From positions 1,746,976-1,810,975 of the forward strand of contig NW_003101680.1 of NCBI RefSeq assembly GCF_000003855.2: DNA of 64,000 bases. The letters run 5' to 3'. Each line of letters opens with the position of its first letter. Position 1 is the first letter of the stretch. Below the pieces are notes generated by a model. The model made no database searches. It saw only the letters and a list, made by a program, of their open reading frames with translations, and was not told where the DNA came from. A program made the translations under genes and the position numbers. Source of the DNA: Blastomyces gilchristii SLH14081 (Eukaryota; Ascomycota; Eurotiomycetes; Onygenales; Ajellomycetaceae). Shown here piece by piece: positions 8,904 to 22,800 of this stretch.

Positions 8904-10200
8904 ATGAAGAGAGTAAGATTTTATAAGAGAGTGTTAGTGAAAGACCTGAGAGTTCTGACACTCAGATATATGAGATATTTATATAATTACACTTCTTCAG
9001 ATTTCACAGATATCACACATCTGATAAATAATATAATCATGTCTAATAATAATATGAAAGAATCTCTGAATATAAGTATAGATACAGTGCCACAGTGACT
9101 CTGAGCAATGTTAAAACTATAATAATAATAAATAGCTGATATGCATGCAACTCAACAACATTAATATGAAGAGATTTAACAATTATCACAATAAGAAACT
9201 CATACAATTTCAACATCTACAGAATTGAATATAAAAGTGCTGAAAGAATGCTTAGATACTTCTGCATAATTTAATACTTTCAATCTCACTTTCTACTTAT
9301 CATGAAGAATGGAAATGCTCATGAAACTGAGTATAGATAAAGATGCTATCAGTTTACTAATTAATCAAGATTAATATATCAATAAATAATTGAAGAATTG
9401 TATGAAACAGAAGTTTCATTCATAAATAGAAGTATGTGAATCAGTGTTATGAATATCTAACAATATTATGAAATATCTTGATATTCTGTTTCAAGACACT
9501 GTCATGTAATAGAAGATGTTAAATTGATTATAGAGTGTCTAACAGAGAAACATTTCTCTTACAACATTTATTCCTGACTTTGACATCAAGATCTTAGAAG
9601 CAGGTGATCAATCTTGAAAGAATTGAATAAAGATTAACATACTTAAGAAGATATTAACTTTTAAACTCTTACAGACTCTTATAAGTGTAAATAAAGACTT
9701 AACTTATGAAGATTTCTACACACAGCTCTGAACATTGAATGACTGTCTTATCAAGCTCAAGAGTATACAGAACAGTGACAGAAGATATTATACTACAGTT
9801 ACTTATACACTCACACTGAAGAATAACAATGATGCAGATGTTATAAATTGAGTAGACTTAAATATCTATATATAAGTAAGAATCTCTGTTATCTGAACAG
9901 GCTTTTAAGTTTCTGAGATCACTTCTGAAGAAGTCACTGATCAATGTTAATAAGAAGTGTGTATCAACTGTAACTGATCAGAGCACATTGCTTTCAACTG
10001 CTGATTAATCTATATATCTTCTCATTTGAAGAATGAATCAGTGTCTGTCTGCATCAATCATGTTACATTAGAGAAAGATTCAGAAGATAACTATGAGAAT
10101 GTCTCAGTGAAACAGAGAAAAGATTAGCTTCTGTTCAAATTTATAAACAGAAGCTTGAAGAGATCAGATGATAATAATTTGAAGAGAAAATAATAATAAA
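8904..10200 (+). pseudogene. gag of A1, degenerate
   Basis: Colinear with the gag of A4. Recognisable pieces include KKILTFKLLQTLISV and TLNDCLIKLKSIQNS. A CCHC zinc knuckle (CINCN, a stop, SEHIAFNC) lies near 9960-10005. Stops at former Gln, Trp and Arg codons break the frame every 20-60 codons. Gag would form the retrotransposon particle and bind its RNA. This copy cannot make it. Confidence 0.8.
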
Positions 10201-13200
10201 TGCAATTCTTGTATCTACTGTGATTGATAACATGTATAATATGAAAGTCATGATAGACAGTGATCTATGTTATTATATAATGATAAAATCTTCAGTTGTA
10301 AGATATCATAACCTTCAGTGTATCTTCTTATCAAAACTCTGACTTCTCACAGAATTTAATAGTTCAAAAGATATTTGTATCTGTTACATAATAAAGTTGA
10401 TCATAGATGTGAGAGAACATCTATATAAAGATGTCTATATATATAAAGTTAATAATCTTGATTATAATCTTATATTAGAACTTGTCTGACTATCTGAACA
10501 AGGCATCTTATTAAACACTTAAAATAGAAGCTTGATATTCTCTAACAATGATAGAATTTATGAAGATAACATTCACAAGATTATGAATCTGACACAGATC
10601 TCTGTTAATGCATATAAAATACTCTGAAAAAGAAGTCACTGATAGCAGAATTATATAATAATCTATTTCATTAGTCTGACTGATATTAAAAAGGCTCTAG
10701 AAAAGTTATTCTGTATTACAATAATAGATTCTTATATGAAACTCTCTTAATAATATCATAAATATCTAGATATCTTCTGATAAGATAATATTATAAATAT
10801 ATCTCTCTTATGAGATTCTGAAGTGAATCACAGTATCAAGTTAGAGAAAAAGAATGATAAGAACTTTGAACTGTTATAAGATTCTCTTTATAACATGTTC
10901 TAAGATGAACTTCTTCTTCTTCAAAAGACACTTAATAATCTGTTGAATGAGAAATTTATATATATTAGTAACTCTTTCACTGCAGCTTCTATTCTCTTTG
11001 CAAAGATATCAGATAAAGAACTTCAGTTCTGTGTGAATTATCAAGAATTGAATAGATTAATAAAGAAAGATTGTTATTCTTTATCTCTTATCAATAAAAC
11101 TCTAGCTTGTATTGAATAAGCTTAATAGTTTACAAAGTTAGATGTTATTACTGTGTTTCATAAGATCTGTATCACTGAAGAAGATAAGTGACTTACAGTA
11201 TTCTGAATATAATATAATTTCTTTGAATAAGTAGTTACACTCTTTGAACTGATCAATGCTCTCAGTATATTTCAGAAGTATATTAACTGAGTACTCTGAG
11301 ACTTTTTTAATAAATTTGTATCTACTTATCTAGATAACATTCTCATCTTCACTAATGAATTTAGAAAGAAATATCAAGAGTATGTGTAAAGAGTATTACA
11401 ATGACTATGAGAAGCAGAACTATCAATTGATATTAATAAGTGTGATTTTGAAGTCAAGAGTACTAAATACTTAGATTTTATCATAGAAGCTGATAAAGAA
11501 ATCTGAATGAATTCTGAGAAGATCTCTGCTATTCTTGAATAAGAGATTTCACATACTGTGAAAGATGTATGAAGCTTCATTGAATTTACTAACTTCTATC
11601 AGTAATTTATATAAAACTTCTCAGATATTATGAGATCACTTACAGAACTCACTAAAAAAGACTTAGTATTTTAATAATCAGTGAATACTGAAGCTGTATT
11701 TATATAGATAAAGAAGATATTTATTAATATCTCTCTACTGATAATATTTGATTCTGATTATGAGATAGTTGTTAAAGCTGATTTCTCTGACTATGTAATA
11801 GAAGAAGTGATATTATAATATAATGATGAAGATGTTCTACAATTATATATCTTTATATCTAAGAAACTGAGTTCTGCTGAATATAATTATAAGATCTATG
11901 ATAAGAAACTTCTTATAATTATACACTGTTTAGAAGAATGAGACTCTGAACTTCAAAGTATCTTCAGATTTGAGATAGTCATAGATTATAAGAATCTCAA
12001 ATACTTCATAACTATCTGTAAACTCACTGAATGATAGATATAATAATCTAAGTTCTTAAACTGCTTCTATTTTATAATACACTACTATTCTGATAGCTAG
12101 AACTCAATAATAGATGCTCTCTTACAATGAGAGCAAGATATGTCTTCTGATATAGTAGACACTCATTGAATAAACTGAGAACATCAGCTTTTAAATCTGA
12201 AGATATTAGTTGATCAAGATGAAATAACTTATGATATTATATATACTTCTCTGATTAGAACACTCTCTCTCTGAACTGATATTAACACTGATATCTTAAC
12301 TTCTTCTGAACCTATATTAGATAAGCTATAGTATACAGTAGCTTAAACTGATAAACTTCTTCAAGCACTCACTGAAGCAGTATGATAAGAAGCACTCTGA
12401 TTTTCTTCAGAATTATATGTAAGAATTGACATCTCAGAATATTTAATCAATGATAATAACACTCTATGATTCTGTGAATAATGCTGAGTCTCTCACTCTG
12501 AACTCTTATACACTCAGATAATATAAGAGATGTATAATTTATATATAACTGATTATTCAGACTGTGAATAACTGTATAGAATAATCTTCTAAGAGTTCTA
12601 TTAATCTGAGATATTAAACAGTATCAGATACTTTATCTGAAATTGTAATTACTATTCTTCTATTATCTTATGAAACAATTATAGAAAAGATCTACTGAAA
12701 TCACTTAATATTTCTAATAGAATCTGATAAGATGTAGTAATTAACTTCACTATTAATCTATCTAAGAGTAAGAATTGTAGAAATATTCTAATTATTATTG
12801 ACTGACTAAGTAAAGATATAATATTAAAATCTTGTAATAAGATAAATACTGAACAAGTTACTGAAGTCTTCTTACAGAGTTCATTCTATCAGATATATAA
12901 GTTACTGAGATTAATAGTATTAAATTGAGATTATTAATTTATAAGTACTCTCTGAACAAGAATTTGTCAAGTTCTCAAGATTATACACTGTCTGTTAACT
13001 ATCTATCACTCTGAGATTGATAATGTATCAGAATAAATAATTCAGACTGTAAAGAACTATCTCTGTAAGTTCTGTAATTACTTATAAGATAATTGACATA
13101 ATCTGCTTCTATACACAGGGATTGCTATCAATGAATAAGATACTATTTTAACAGATATAAGCCTGTTCTTTCTTACACACAGTTATCACATGAAGATATT

Positions 13201-13795
13201 AAATCTTCTAGAGACTACACAGTTCACACTGAATCTCTGCAGTCTGATTCAGATTGCTGATAATATAGTAATAAAGTTTCAAGATGTCTGTGATTGAGCA
13301 GAGATCTTCATGACAACTGTGAAACAAGATCAAGAGAATTAAATCAATGTTTATCAAGACTCTGCTAAACAATATAAGATAAAAGACTTGATATGATTGA
13401 ATCTGAAGAATATACAGATCATATATTCATCTCATACACTGAATTATCATTATATCAAGTATAAAGTGATAGAAGTTCTAGATAGTCACAACTACTATCT
13501 TGACATATTATCAGAAATTCATAATATATTTTATACAAGCTTGCTCTGCTGCACTGTCAATGATTCATTTTCTTCTTCACTGACTTCTGACTAACAGTCA
13601 CCAGGCATTATAGAAGAAGATAATGAGCTTGAGTGAGAGATTGAAAATATTCTCAATGAGAGATTTCACAGCTGCAGCTGATAATATCTTGTAAAATAGA
13701 TTGACTATAATCAACTGATCTGAACTCTGAGTTTCACATTATTCAAAACAGCAGCTCTTGACTGATGAGAACTGCTTCTGAAAGAAGAGAGCTAA
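10201..13795 (+). pseudogene. pol of A1 (protease-RT-RNase H-integrase-chromodomain), degenerate
   Basis: Protease has MIDSD where A4 keeps MIDSG (about 10246). Reverse transcriptase has SILFAKISDKELQFCVNYQE and YLDNILIFT; the expected YLDD has become YLDN by a G-to-A change. RNase H carries [16 protein letters not shown]. Integrase has a VVINFTINLSKSK block and IYHSEIDN. The C-terminal chromodomain (about 13620-13780) reads ELE-stop-EIENILNERFHS with Trp codons turned to stops. Order and spacing are those of a Ty3/gypsy chromovirus. Dozens of in-frame stops. Confidence 0.88.
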
Positions 13796-14085
13796 TATGA
13801 TGAGCTGTGCCTGATCAATCATATAGACTATTCTATTACACTTTATAGATTCTTCTGCTTCACTTCTCAGCCATTCTTGATCACTGATTCTCGGCTGCCA
13901 TGAACATGTATGCTCTGATTCTCGGCCATTCTCGATCACCGATTCTCGGCCACTACATACATGTATAAATATTCACTCTGATTACTGATTCTCACACTTT
14001 CTCTTTCTTTCCTTCTCTAACGTTTTTCTCTTTGTTATATAAGACCTATATATTATACCGATCTATTCGGCGTAGGCCTCTTACA
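13796..14085 (+). repeat. 3' LTR of A1 (290 bp)
   Basis: Begins TATGATGAGCTGTGCC, where the TG tip has become TA, and ends CGTAGGCCTCTTACA. It is preceded by the purine-rich tract AAAGAAGAGAGCTAA. It keeps AACGTTTTTCT near 14019-14029, the probable ancestral form of the 5' LTR segment. Confidence 0.92.
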
Positions 14086-14090
14086 TCTAG

Positions 14091-17000
14091 TTAATATAAA
14101 TAACAATACTCTTCTCTGCTATCTGAACTAAAAGATATGCAGAATCTCTCAGAGAGTTTACTTAAAGCAGTAAGAAAAGCAGCTGAAATCACTGAACTGA
14201 AATTGAAGCTCTGTATGAATACAAGAATTCTAAATGAGATTGAAACATTGCATATACAGTGACAGACTGAGACAGAAGTTAAATAACAATTGACATTTAC
14301 TGTAGATTAAGTATTCATAATGAAGAGCTTCACTGATGTAATTATCATTATCAATAAAAATAGAGAAAATCAGATCTTAGATCTGTAGCAGAAGATTGAA
14401 TATTTACACAGATAGATAATTACACTGAATCTGAAAGTCTTATTACAATTATTCATAATCTCTTTAAAAGTGTATATATTATCAGAGATCACTGCACAGA
14501 ATAAGAATCTGAATATAAAATACATTAAGTCAGAAGATCTGTCAGAGTTATTAAGCTTTAATAATAACTGAAAAAATGATACTGTAATCAGCTAACTAAG
14601 TCAGATATAATTATATTATCAGATTGAATATAAACTTACAGATAGATAGTTAACAGAATTTCAATAAGTCTTAAAATCTATCATGTTTCTACACAGAAAA
14701 GCAAAGTCATTGTAAATAACTAATAAAAAGATAAATCTCACAGATCTGAAGTAATATTTATTCTTATAAATATAAAATGAGTTTTTCAAATAAATCTTAC
14801 ATAACTTTAAGAAAGTAAATATATGAGATAAGTGTTATAAATACTTTACTAAGTGTAAATAAGTAAGTGATCTTATATCATACTTCATATACTTCAGCTT
14901 ATACTATCTCATGTTAAATGAAGAGCTTTCAACATCTTTCTATTTATAGATCTTTATTCATGATCTTATATCTGAGTTAAGAGTGAAATGAAAATACTTC
15001 ATCTCATAACTAGACACAGTAAAGAAAGTATATAACATTCTCATTGTATAAGAATAAGTAAGTCAATTATAACAGAAAATACTGTAATTGAGTATACTTT
15101 AATAGAGAATAAGTAATCAGATTTCTATAATACAAGCTACATACTTATATACAATGAATCTAGATCTGAATATCATTACTAAAGCACTGAATTCTCTGAA
15201 AAAGAGATTCTTTAAGTGAAAATCTTGATATTATGAGTATTAAGCTTGCTTCAACTGCAGATATTAGAATCATAGTAAAAAGAATTACACACAGTATACA
15301 CAGTTAAAAAAAGTAAGAGAGTTAAAAAACTAGCAGAATCAGTGAGCTCAGAGATACTTACTGATATTCTATGAAAAGTCTTCAAAGTGAAAGAGATGTC
15401 TGTGTTAGATAATTCTCTGAATTCTGTGAATATTAAGAGAAAGCAGACTTCTGACTGAGATATGAATGAGAATGAAGTGAACACTTATCTTAATATCTTG
15501 AGACCTGAAATATTAATATATAAAGAGCACTTGAATAAGAATCAAGAGATAACTGCAAAAGTATTAGCAGATATAGAAGTATCTATATAATATATTAGTA
15601 ATTATATAATCTGAAGACTGAAAGAAGTCTGCTGAGTGAAGAATCTCTGATATATAAGATTATCTGATAACTGATATTTGATATTATCTGTAAGAGTAAG
15701 AGTTCTCTTGCACTTTAGAGAATAATCTTGCTATATTTGAGTGTGAGAGCTGCAGAATATGAAATACAACCTTATTCTCAGACTTAATTAATTTCAAAGA
15801 TTTAATCTACAGATTTAATGATGTATATATCATATACAGTTGACTGATAAGAAGAAAATAGTTCATACAATTCTATCAACTGATATGAGAAGAATATTTC
15901 ATATCTCTGATATAGAAGAATTAAATCTGCTTATACATTAATAGATAAAGAGAATAATTCACAAGATCTTATCTGAAAGTATTCTGTATATCATACAGAA
16001 TCTGAAAGCAGAGAAAATCAAGATAAAGAATATATAAGAGAATAAGCATATGAAGAAGTTTTTAAAGAAGTATGAGAAGATCTTCTGAACAGATCTTTTA
16101 TCAGAATTACTACTGAAATGAGAATTTATACATGAGATTGACATAGAGAATATAAAATCAGTCAATCAGAATATATACTCTCTGTCACAAACACATTTCA
16201 AAGAATAGAAGTATCAGATTACAGACCTTCTAGAACATAATCTCATATAATTCTTATTAAGTGTATGAGACTTTTCAGTTCTATTCATGAAAAAGACAGA
16301 TGAAGAGTGATAGATGTATATTAATTATCAAGCACTTAATAAGCTTACAATCAAGAATGAATATTCACTGTCACAGATTTAATAACAGTTGAATATAGTT
16401 AAAAATACCTGATATCTATTGAAGATTGATCTTCTCTCAGAATACTGACAGATCTGTGTAGATGAACTGTCAGTACTGTGAATTACATTTAATATATAAT
16501 AAGAGAAGTTCAAATTTCTGATAATATTATTCAGTCTGATAAATGCATTTATTATCTTTCAAACAATGATGAATATAATTCTTTATAAACAGAATGAAAC
16601 CTCATATCTTATATATCTCAATAATATTCTATTTTTTTCAAACTTATATAATGAATATTTAAAGTATCTTAATAAAGTGCTTATAACTCTGACAGAGTAT
16701 AAGCTCTATATCAAATTAACAAAGTGTGTGTTTAAAATGAAAGAGTTAAAGTTTATAGAATATATAGTAAGTGATGACTGTATACATCTCATCTCAGAGA
16801 AATTGAATATCATAGTGAATTAATCATGACTGAGAAATGTATATTATATACAACAGTTTCTTGAGTTAATCTTATATTACTGTAGATTTATCAAGAATTT
16901 CACATGAATATCTGCATCACTCTCAGATCTCTTAAGAGAAACAGATACAAATCTGTAAAAGAAGAAGTTTTGTTCAATTATCTGAAATATTATGTATGAG

Positions 17001-17254
17001 AAGGCTTTTCTTACACTGAGAGAATATGTAACAACATTCTCAGTACTTATTTAATTAGATCATGATAAATCTTTCTACATTGAGATGAATGTATCTGAAT
17101 GAGCTATCAGAGACACTCTTTTATAGATGAGTAAGAACAGCAAGCTGCATCTGATAATATATAATAATAGAAAACTATCAGATGCTGAGCTCAATTACTC
17201 AGTGTATGAAAAGAAATTACTAGTGATTAAGCATGTGCTGACATTGTAAGATAG
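14091..17254 (+). pseudogene. gag-pol of B1, degenerate and cut in RNase H
   Basis: Continues from the gag start at 8398 after removal of A1. A zinc knuckle region with CF(N)CR-type spacing lies near 15245-15290. A DTE/DIE form of the protease DTG triad occurs near 15570. RT shows PVNQN and YLNNILFFSN at about 16609-16638, where YLDDILVF is expected. RNase H ends in YEKKLLVIKHVLTL just before C1 begins. It is colinear with 23968-26802 of B2. Frame lost by many stops. Confidence 0.8.
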
Positions 17255-17798
17255 TGTAATGTGGCGGAACCGAAGCGGTGACTAGTCAGCGGCATTACAT
17301 AGAGATAGTTGTTTAAGAAGCTGTATAAGTGAGCTTAACTATCTTGCTTGAATAGTAAGCTCATGAGCTACAGAGTTATTACAAGAATATCACAGATATA
17401 GTACTTAGTATACTAAGAAGATTGTATAAGAAACACAGTAACTCTTGTATATATTTCAGTAGAAGAAAAATGAATTACTAACTTCTTTAATAAGAAATCA
17501 GTATGTAGTTATTCTATATAGACAATGAGTGAATACTCTTCTCTTATTTCATGAGTGAGAATAGCTAGAGTGATATCTCAGCAGTGTCTCACTGTTAAGA
17601 AAGAGTAATTTACTGATCTTGTATAAAAGTGAGATTCTCATATTTATCAATCAGATCTTTCTATAATATATCTGAATAATGTTATAAAGTGATTGAAAAC
17701 CAGTTTAAATAATCTACAGAATGAATGAAATCATTTACAGAGAAGTAATAAGCTGTGTAAAACTGCAACAGAGTCTTGATATAGCTGAGAGTATGATA
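17255..17798 (-). repeat. 3' LTR of C1 (about 544 bp)
   Basis: Matches the LTRs at 48967-49497 and 58678-59213 in reverse complement. The outer 25 bp keep CpG (GGCGGAACCGAAGCGG); the remainder is strongly AT-shifted. Exact inner limit uncertain by a few bases. Confidence 0.85.
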
Positions 17799-18257
17799 AT
17801 ACTCTTCTCTTTAAGAGTATAGTTCTAATGCTCTTAAGATTATCAGATTAGAAGTTATCTTTATTATATAGTAATAATTATCAACTGATTGACAGTGTAT
17901 ATACTGTGTATGATACAAAGAAATAGATGAGTTTTTCTACTAACTATGTAGATCTTCTTTTCTTATCTCTGTTCAAATCAATTATATAATAAGTGAGTTT
18001 CTTATATATTAATTTAAAATGTGAAAAATATAGTTAATAAGTGACTTATAGATCTTCTATTATATTCTATTCTATATATGAAATTCTCTACAAAAGTAAT
18101 ATATTTTAGAGATAAAGCTAATAGTAGTGACAGAATTTTTTGAAAAGATTCTCTCTCTCTATAATATAATTTTTTCTTCTCTCTCTCAATTTGTAATAGT
18201 GAGTGTATGAAAGTATCATTCTTAAAAGATAATAGAGACTTATTCTGATACTTTCTA

Positions 18258-18761
18258 GTGATTAAATATCTTCATGATGCGGCTGCAGTCTCTGTAACTA
18301 TTAAAAAAGCTCAGTTAAAGACAGAGACAGTGATGTTAATAGACTGTAAAAGTACTGCTCTTATTATCACATTTTCTTCTTCTTCTACATCTCTTACAGC
18401 TGCAGTGATAGTAGCTGCATCTTATAGTGAGATATTATCTCTTCTGCTGATCAGTTTATCTGCATTCAGTTCTTTCTCTACTCTCTCTACTACTATCATA
18501 ACACTGTTTTCCTTCTCAGTTAACACAGTGATATATAACTCTGTGTGATTATTCAGAGAGAATCTTGAAGAGAGCTTGATTTCAGAAATAGTAACTCTGA
18601 GAAGCTTAATCTATAGTTTCTCTTCTATAGCACATCTGAGCTCTGCTTAGAATACTACTGAGTTAAGTTCACAGAGTTCTGCAGTTTCTTTGTCTTCTCT
18701 CTGTGAGAAGGCTTCAGTGCAGTCTCTGACTGATATTATCATATATCTGCACTGTACTAAG
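18258..18761 (-). pseudogene. Remnant of the extra 3' gene of family C
   Basis: Reverse complement of C2 positions about 48010-48493, where the frame is better preserved. On the minus strand the encoded segment is broken by stops. The plus-strand open frame at 18258-18548 is only its antisense shadow, rich in Ser and Leu. Function unknown. Confidence 0.65.
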
Positions 18762-19507
18762 TAGACTGGCCGCCGGGACCATAAATTTCACATTTAATCT
18801 CATTTGGTCTGATCTCATACATTTCTTAGCATGAGTCTCACCAGGACCAAGCCTCAAAAAAATCTGAAAATGAATCATTTCTGAGAGAAATGATGTGAAA
18901 AATGACCAGATTTAATTCAAGAACAGTGAAATAAGAGTAATTTCTCAGAATAAACTGTAAAAAATGATCATTCTTTCAAAATCAGAATAGAACTGAGACT
19001 GAAGATCAAATTCAGTCTCATTCAGTTTATTCAGTGATTGCTTATATAATCAGAATTTGATAACAATTATTGATAATACTCATGAAATAATTAAATACAT
19101 TCTTGTGTAAGTTTATTCTTTACTTTTCTATGAAAACTATACTTCTCTGATATACTGTTATCAGAGATATTAAACTGTCTGATAATTTCATGTTTTATAA
19201 TTATGAGTTTCTTAATTATTTCTTCTTGTAATTGTTCTCAGTAATAGTAATAAATATCTCAGCTTGAGTTAAACTTTCATTTCATTCTTATCTCTGTCAA
19301 TGAAATTATCAGAATATCATATATTATCAGTGTAATAGTTAAATATGTACTCTTAACAATTTTTCATAACTTTAGAATTGATTTGATGTGTAAATTTGTT
19401 AGATTATCTTGAAGATAGCAGTTAAATTCAGTTTTATAAGTATATAGTTTTATCTGATTTTCAGTTGCAATTAATATATATAAGTTCTGTTTCAAAGTTA
19501 GTATTAT
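18762..19507 (-). pseudogene. hAT 3' part and terminus
   Basis: About 100 bp at the terminus are shared with the nonautonomous repeat at 7166. Minus-strand reading between 19507 and about 19030 gives an open but stop-riddled stretch (EEIIKKLIIIKHEIIRQF and similar), presumably the transposase C-terminus. No dimerisation motif could be assigned with certainty. Confidence 0.55.
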
Positions 19508-19821
19508 TGTAAGAGGCCTACGCTGAATAGATCAGTATAATATTAATAGGTCTTATATAACAAAGAGAAAAACATTAGAGAAGGAAAGAAAGAGAAAGTG
19601 CGAGAATCAGCAATCAAAGTGAATATTTATACATGTATATGATGATGTATGCAATGGTGCTTCAGAGCGGAAGAATATACACGCGTTTGTAGCAGCTGAG
19701 AATTAGTGATCAGAATATACATGTTTGTAACAGCTGAGAATCAGTGATCAGAAATGAGGTGATAGAAATCTATGAAGTGTATGAAATAGTCTATATAATT
19801 GATCAGATGCAGCCTGCCACA
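19508..19821 (-). repeat. 3' LTR of A3 (314 bp)
   Basis: Starts TGTAAGAGGCCTACGC on the plus strand and ends CAGCCTGCCACA. It holds TATTTATA at about 19624-19631 (TATAAATA on the minus strand). The 314-bp subtype replaces the left-half repeats of the A1 LTR with a different arrangement. Confidence 0.92.
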
Positions 19822-19859
19822 TTAGTCCTCTCTTTTCAGAAGCAGTTCTCATCAGTCAA

Positions 19860-22800
19860 GAACTGTTATTTCAAATAACATGAAACTCAGAGTTCAGGTC
19901 AGTTAATCATAGCTGACTCATTTCATAAGATATTATCAATTACAGCTGTGTGATCTCTCATTGAGAATATCTTCAATCTCTCACTCAAGCTCATTATCTT
20001 CTTCTATGATCTCTGGCAGTTGTCAGTCAGAAGTTAGTTGAGAAGAAAATGAGTCAGTGACAGCACAGTGAAGCAAGCTTGTGTGAAAGACATTATAAAT
20101 CTCTGATAATGTGTCAAGATAATAGTTGTGACTACCTAGAACTTCTATCACTTTATACTTGACATAGTGATCATCTAGTGTATGAGATGAACATGTGATT
20201 CATATGTTCTTAAGATTCAATTATACTAGATCTTCTATCTTATATTATTCAGCAGAGTCTTGATGAACATTGATTTGATTCTCTTGATCTTGTTTCACAG
20301 TTGTCATGGAGGCCTCTGCTCAATTACAGACATCTCAGAGTTTTGTTACTATATTATCAGTGATCTGAATCAGACTGTGAGAGTCTGATATGAACTGTAT
20401 AATCTCTAGAAGATTTAACACCTTCATGTGATAACTATGTGTAAGAAAGAACAGGCTTACATCTGTTAAAATAGCATCTCATTCATTGATAGTGATCTCT
20501 GTGTGTAGAAGCAGATCATGCTAATCATCTTGTAAGTGATTGCAGAACTTATAGAGATAGTTCTTTACAGTCTGAATTATCTGTTCTGATGCATCATCAG
20601 TCTCAGAGTGATAGACAGTTAACAGATAGTATATAATCTTGAGAACTTGACAGATTCTTGTTCAGAGAGTACTCACAAATTGATGATCTCAATCTGATAC
20701 TATAGATCTCAGTAATTCATGTATCTAATAGAATAGACTTCTTAGAAAAGCTTCAGTGACTTGTTCAGTATTCATCTTGTTACAGAGTTTCAATATAACA
20801 CTCTTACTTAATCAGTTCACAATGATCAGAACATTTCTACAGTTCTTACTCTCAGAGAGATCAACAGTGAAGTTAATTATCACATCTTACTAGATTCTAT
20901 CAGAGATATTAAGTGATTTCAGCAGGTCTTTTCTACAGTTCTTTCACAAGATGATGAAGAAACAATGATTACAGTTTCAGATAAAATGTCTGATGCTGTT
21001 TGATATCTTGAGTCAGTAGAACTTCTGAAAGATCATTCAATACAGTTGTTCACAACCTGAATAATCAGTCATATACAAATCATGCATCTCTTGCATTATT
21101 CAAGTGTGTAAGAATTCAGAGTAGAGAACTCAATGTCACTTGTAGAACTGTAGAGTATTATTGTCATTGATTAAGCATTCTGAGATGTTGATTCTTATAT
21201 ATAGTTCTGGGAGAAATCAGAGTGCTTCTTGATATACTGCTTTGATAAGTGCTTAAAGAAGTTCATCAGTTTGAGCTGTTATATGTTATAATTCATTCAG
21301 TGTAGGTTTGAAAGAAGTTGAGATATCAGTATCAGTGTCAGTGTCAGTTCAGAGAGAGAGTGTTCTAATCAGAGAAGTATGTATAGTGTCATGAGTTATT
21401 TCATCTTAATTAACTAATATCTTCAGATTCAAGAGCTGATGCTCTCAATTCATTCAGTGAGTATCTGTTACATCAGATGATATATCTTGCTCTTGTCATG
21501 AGAGAGCATCTGTCATTGAGTTCTGACTGCCAGAACAGTAGTGTATTATAAAATGAAAGTGACTTAAGAACTCAGATCATCACATCTGTTATTCAGTGAG
21601 TTTATAGATAGTTGTGAAGTATTTGAGATTCTTATGATCTGTGACTATCTCAAATTCAGAGATACTTCAGAGTTCAGAGTCTCATTCTTCTAAACAGTGT
21701 ATAATTGTAAGAAGTTTCTTATTATAGATCTCATAATTGCATTCAGTGAGACTCAGTTTCTTAGATATAAAGACATATGATTATAGAATATCTTTATCAT
21801 TATATTACAATATCACTTCTTCTATCATATAGTCAGAGAAATCAGCTTCAATAACTATTTTATAATCAGAATTGAATGTTATCAGCAGAGAGGTATTAAT
21901 GAACATCTTCTTTATCTGTGTAAATGCAGCTTCAGTGTCTGCTGATCATTGAAATACTATGTCTTTCTTAGTGAGTTCTGTAAGTGATCTCACAATATCT
22001 GAGAAGTTTTATATAAATCACTGATAGAAGTTAGTAAATCTGATAAAGCTTTGTATATCTTTCACAGTGCACAGAGCCTCTTATTCAAGAATAGCAGAGA
22101 TCTTCTCAGAATTCATTCAGATCTTCTTGCCAGCTTCTATGATGAAACCTAAGTATTTAGTACTCTTGACTTTGAAATTATACTTATCAATATTAATTGA
22201 TAGTTCTGCTTCTTATAGTTATTGTAATACTCTTTACACATACTCTTGATATTTCTTTCTGAATTTATCAGTGAAGATGAGAATGTTATCTAGATAAATA
22301 GATACAAATTCATCAAGAAAGTCTTGAAGTGCTCAGTTGATATACTTCTGAAATGTACTAAGAGCATTGATCAGTTCAAAGAGTGTGACTACTCATTCAA
22401 AGAGATTATATCATGTTTGAAATACTGTAAGTCACTCATCTTCTTCAGTGATGCAGATCTTATAAAATGTGATAATGACATCTAACTTTGTAAATCATTG
22501 AGCTTGTTCAATACAAGCTAGAGTTTCATTGATAAGAGATAAAGAATAACAGTCTTTCTTTATTAATCTATTCAATTCTCAATAATTCACACAGAACTGA
22601 AGTTCTTTATCTGATTTCTTTGCAAAGAGAATAGGGACTGCAGTGAAAGAGTTGCTAATGTATATGAATTCTTTATTCAACAGATTATTGAGTGTCTTTC
22701 AAAGAAGAAGAAGTTCATCTCAGAACATGTTATAAAGAGAGTCTCATGATGATTCAGAATTCTTACTATTCTTTTTCTCTAACTTAATACTGTGATTCAC

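Larger units (their letters stand above)
8415..14085 (+). mobile_element. Ty3/gypsy chromovirus A1, complete with two LTRs
   Basis: A 5671-bp element with 290-bp LTRs (8415-8704 and 13796-14085), flanked by the 5-bp duplication TCTAG (8410-8414 and 14086-14090). The target is the gag start of B1, confirmed by the uninterrupted sequence in B2 near 23968. The order is LTR, leader, gag with a zinc knuckle, protease, reverse transcriptase, RNase H, integrase, chromodomain, purine-rich tract, LTR. All frames carry many C-to-T type stops. Confidence 0.93.
7830..17254 (+). mobile_element. Ty3/gypsy retrotransposon B1, 3'-truncated and interrupted by A1
   Basis: Family B copy. It has a 5' LTR (7830-7994), an untranslated leader (7995-8397) and the gag start codon at 8398. 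After A1 (8415-14085), gag-pol continues from 14091 through reverse transcriptase into RNase H. There it is cut at 17254 by the family C fragment C1. Identity of family was judged by colinearity with B2 (23347-31548), which reads uninterrupted across the A1 site. Many in-frame stops show it is dead. Confidence 0.85.
17255..18761 (-). mobile_element. Ty3/gypsy C1, 3'-end fragment (minus orientation)
   Basis: Reverse complement of C2 positions about 48010-49497: LTR 17255-17798 followed inward by the extra 3' gene region. The outer LTR tip (TGTAATGTGGCGGAACCG...) abuts B1 RNase H. The inner edge at 18761 abuts the hAT terminus, so the rest of C1 presumably lies beyond the far end of the hAT, outside the window. 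Confidence 0.82.

Noticed and set aside
18258..18548. 96-codon plus-strand frame rich in Ser, Leu and Ala
   Set aside because: Antisense of the family C extra gene, whose sense strand is supported by C2.
22067..22249. Plus-strand 60-codon frames at 22067 and 57076 with similar sequence
   Set aside because: Both are antisense shadows of the same reverse transcriptase segment in A3 and A5, so similarity reflects the shared element.
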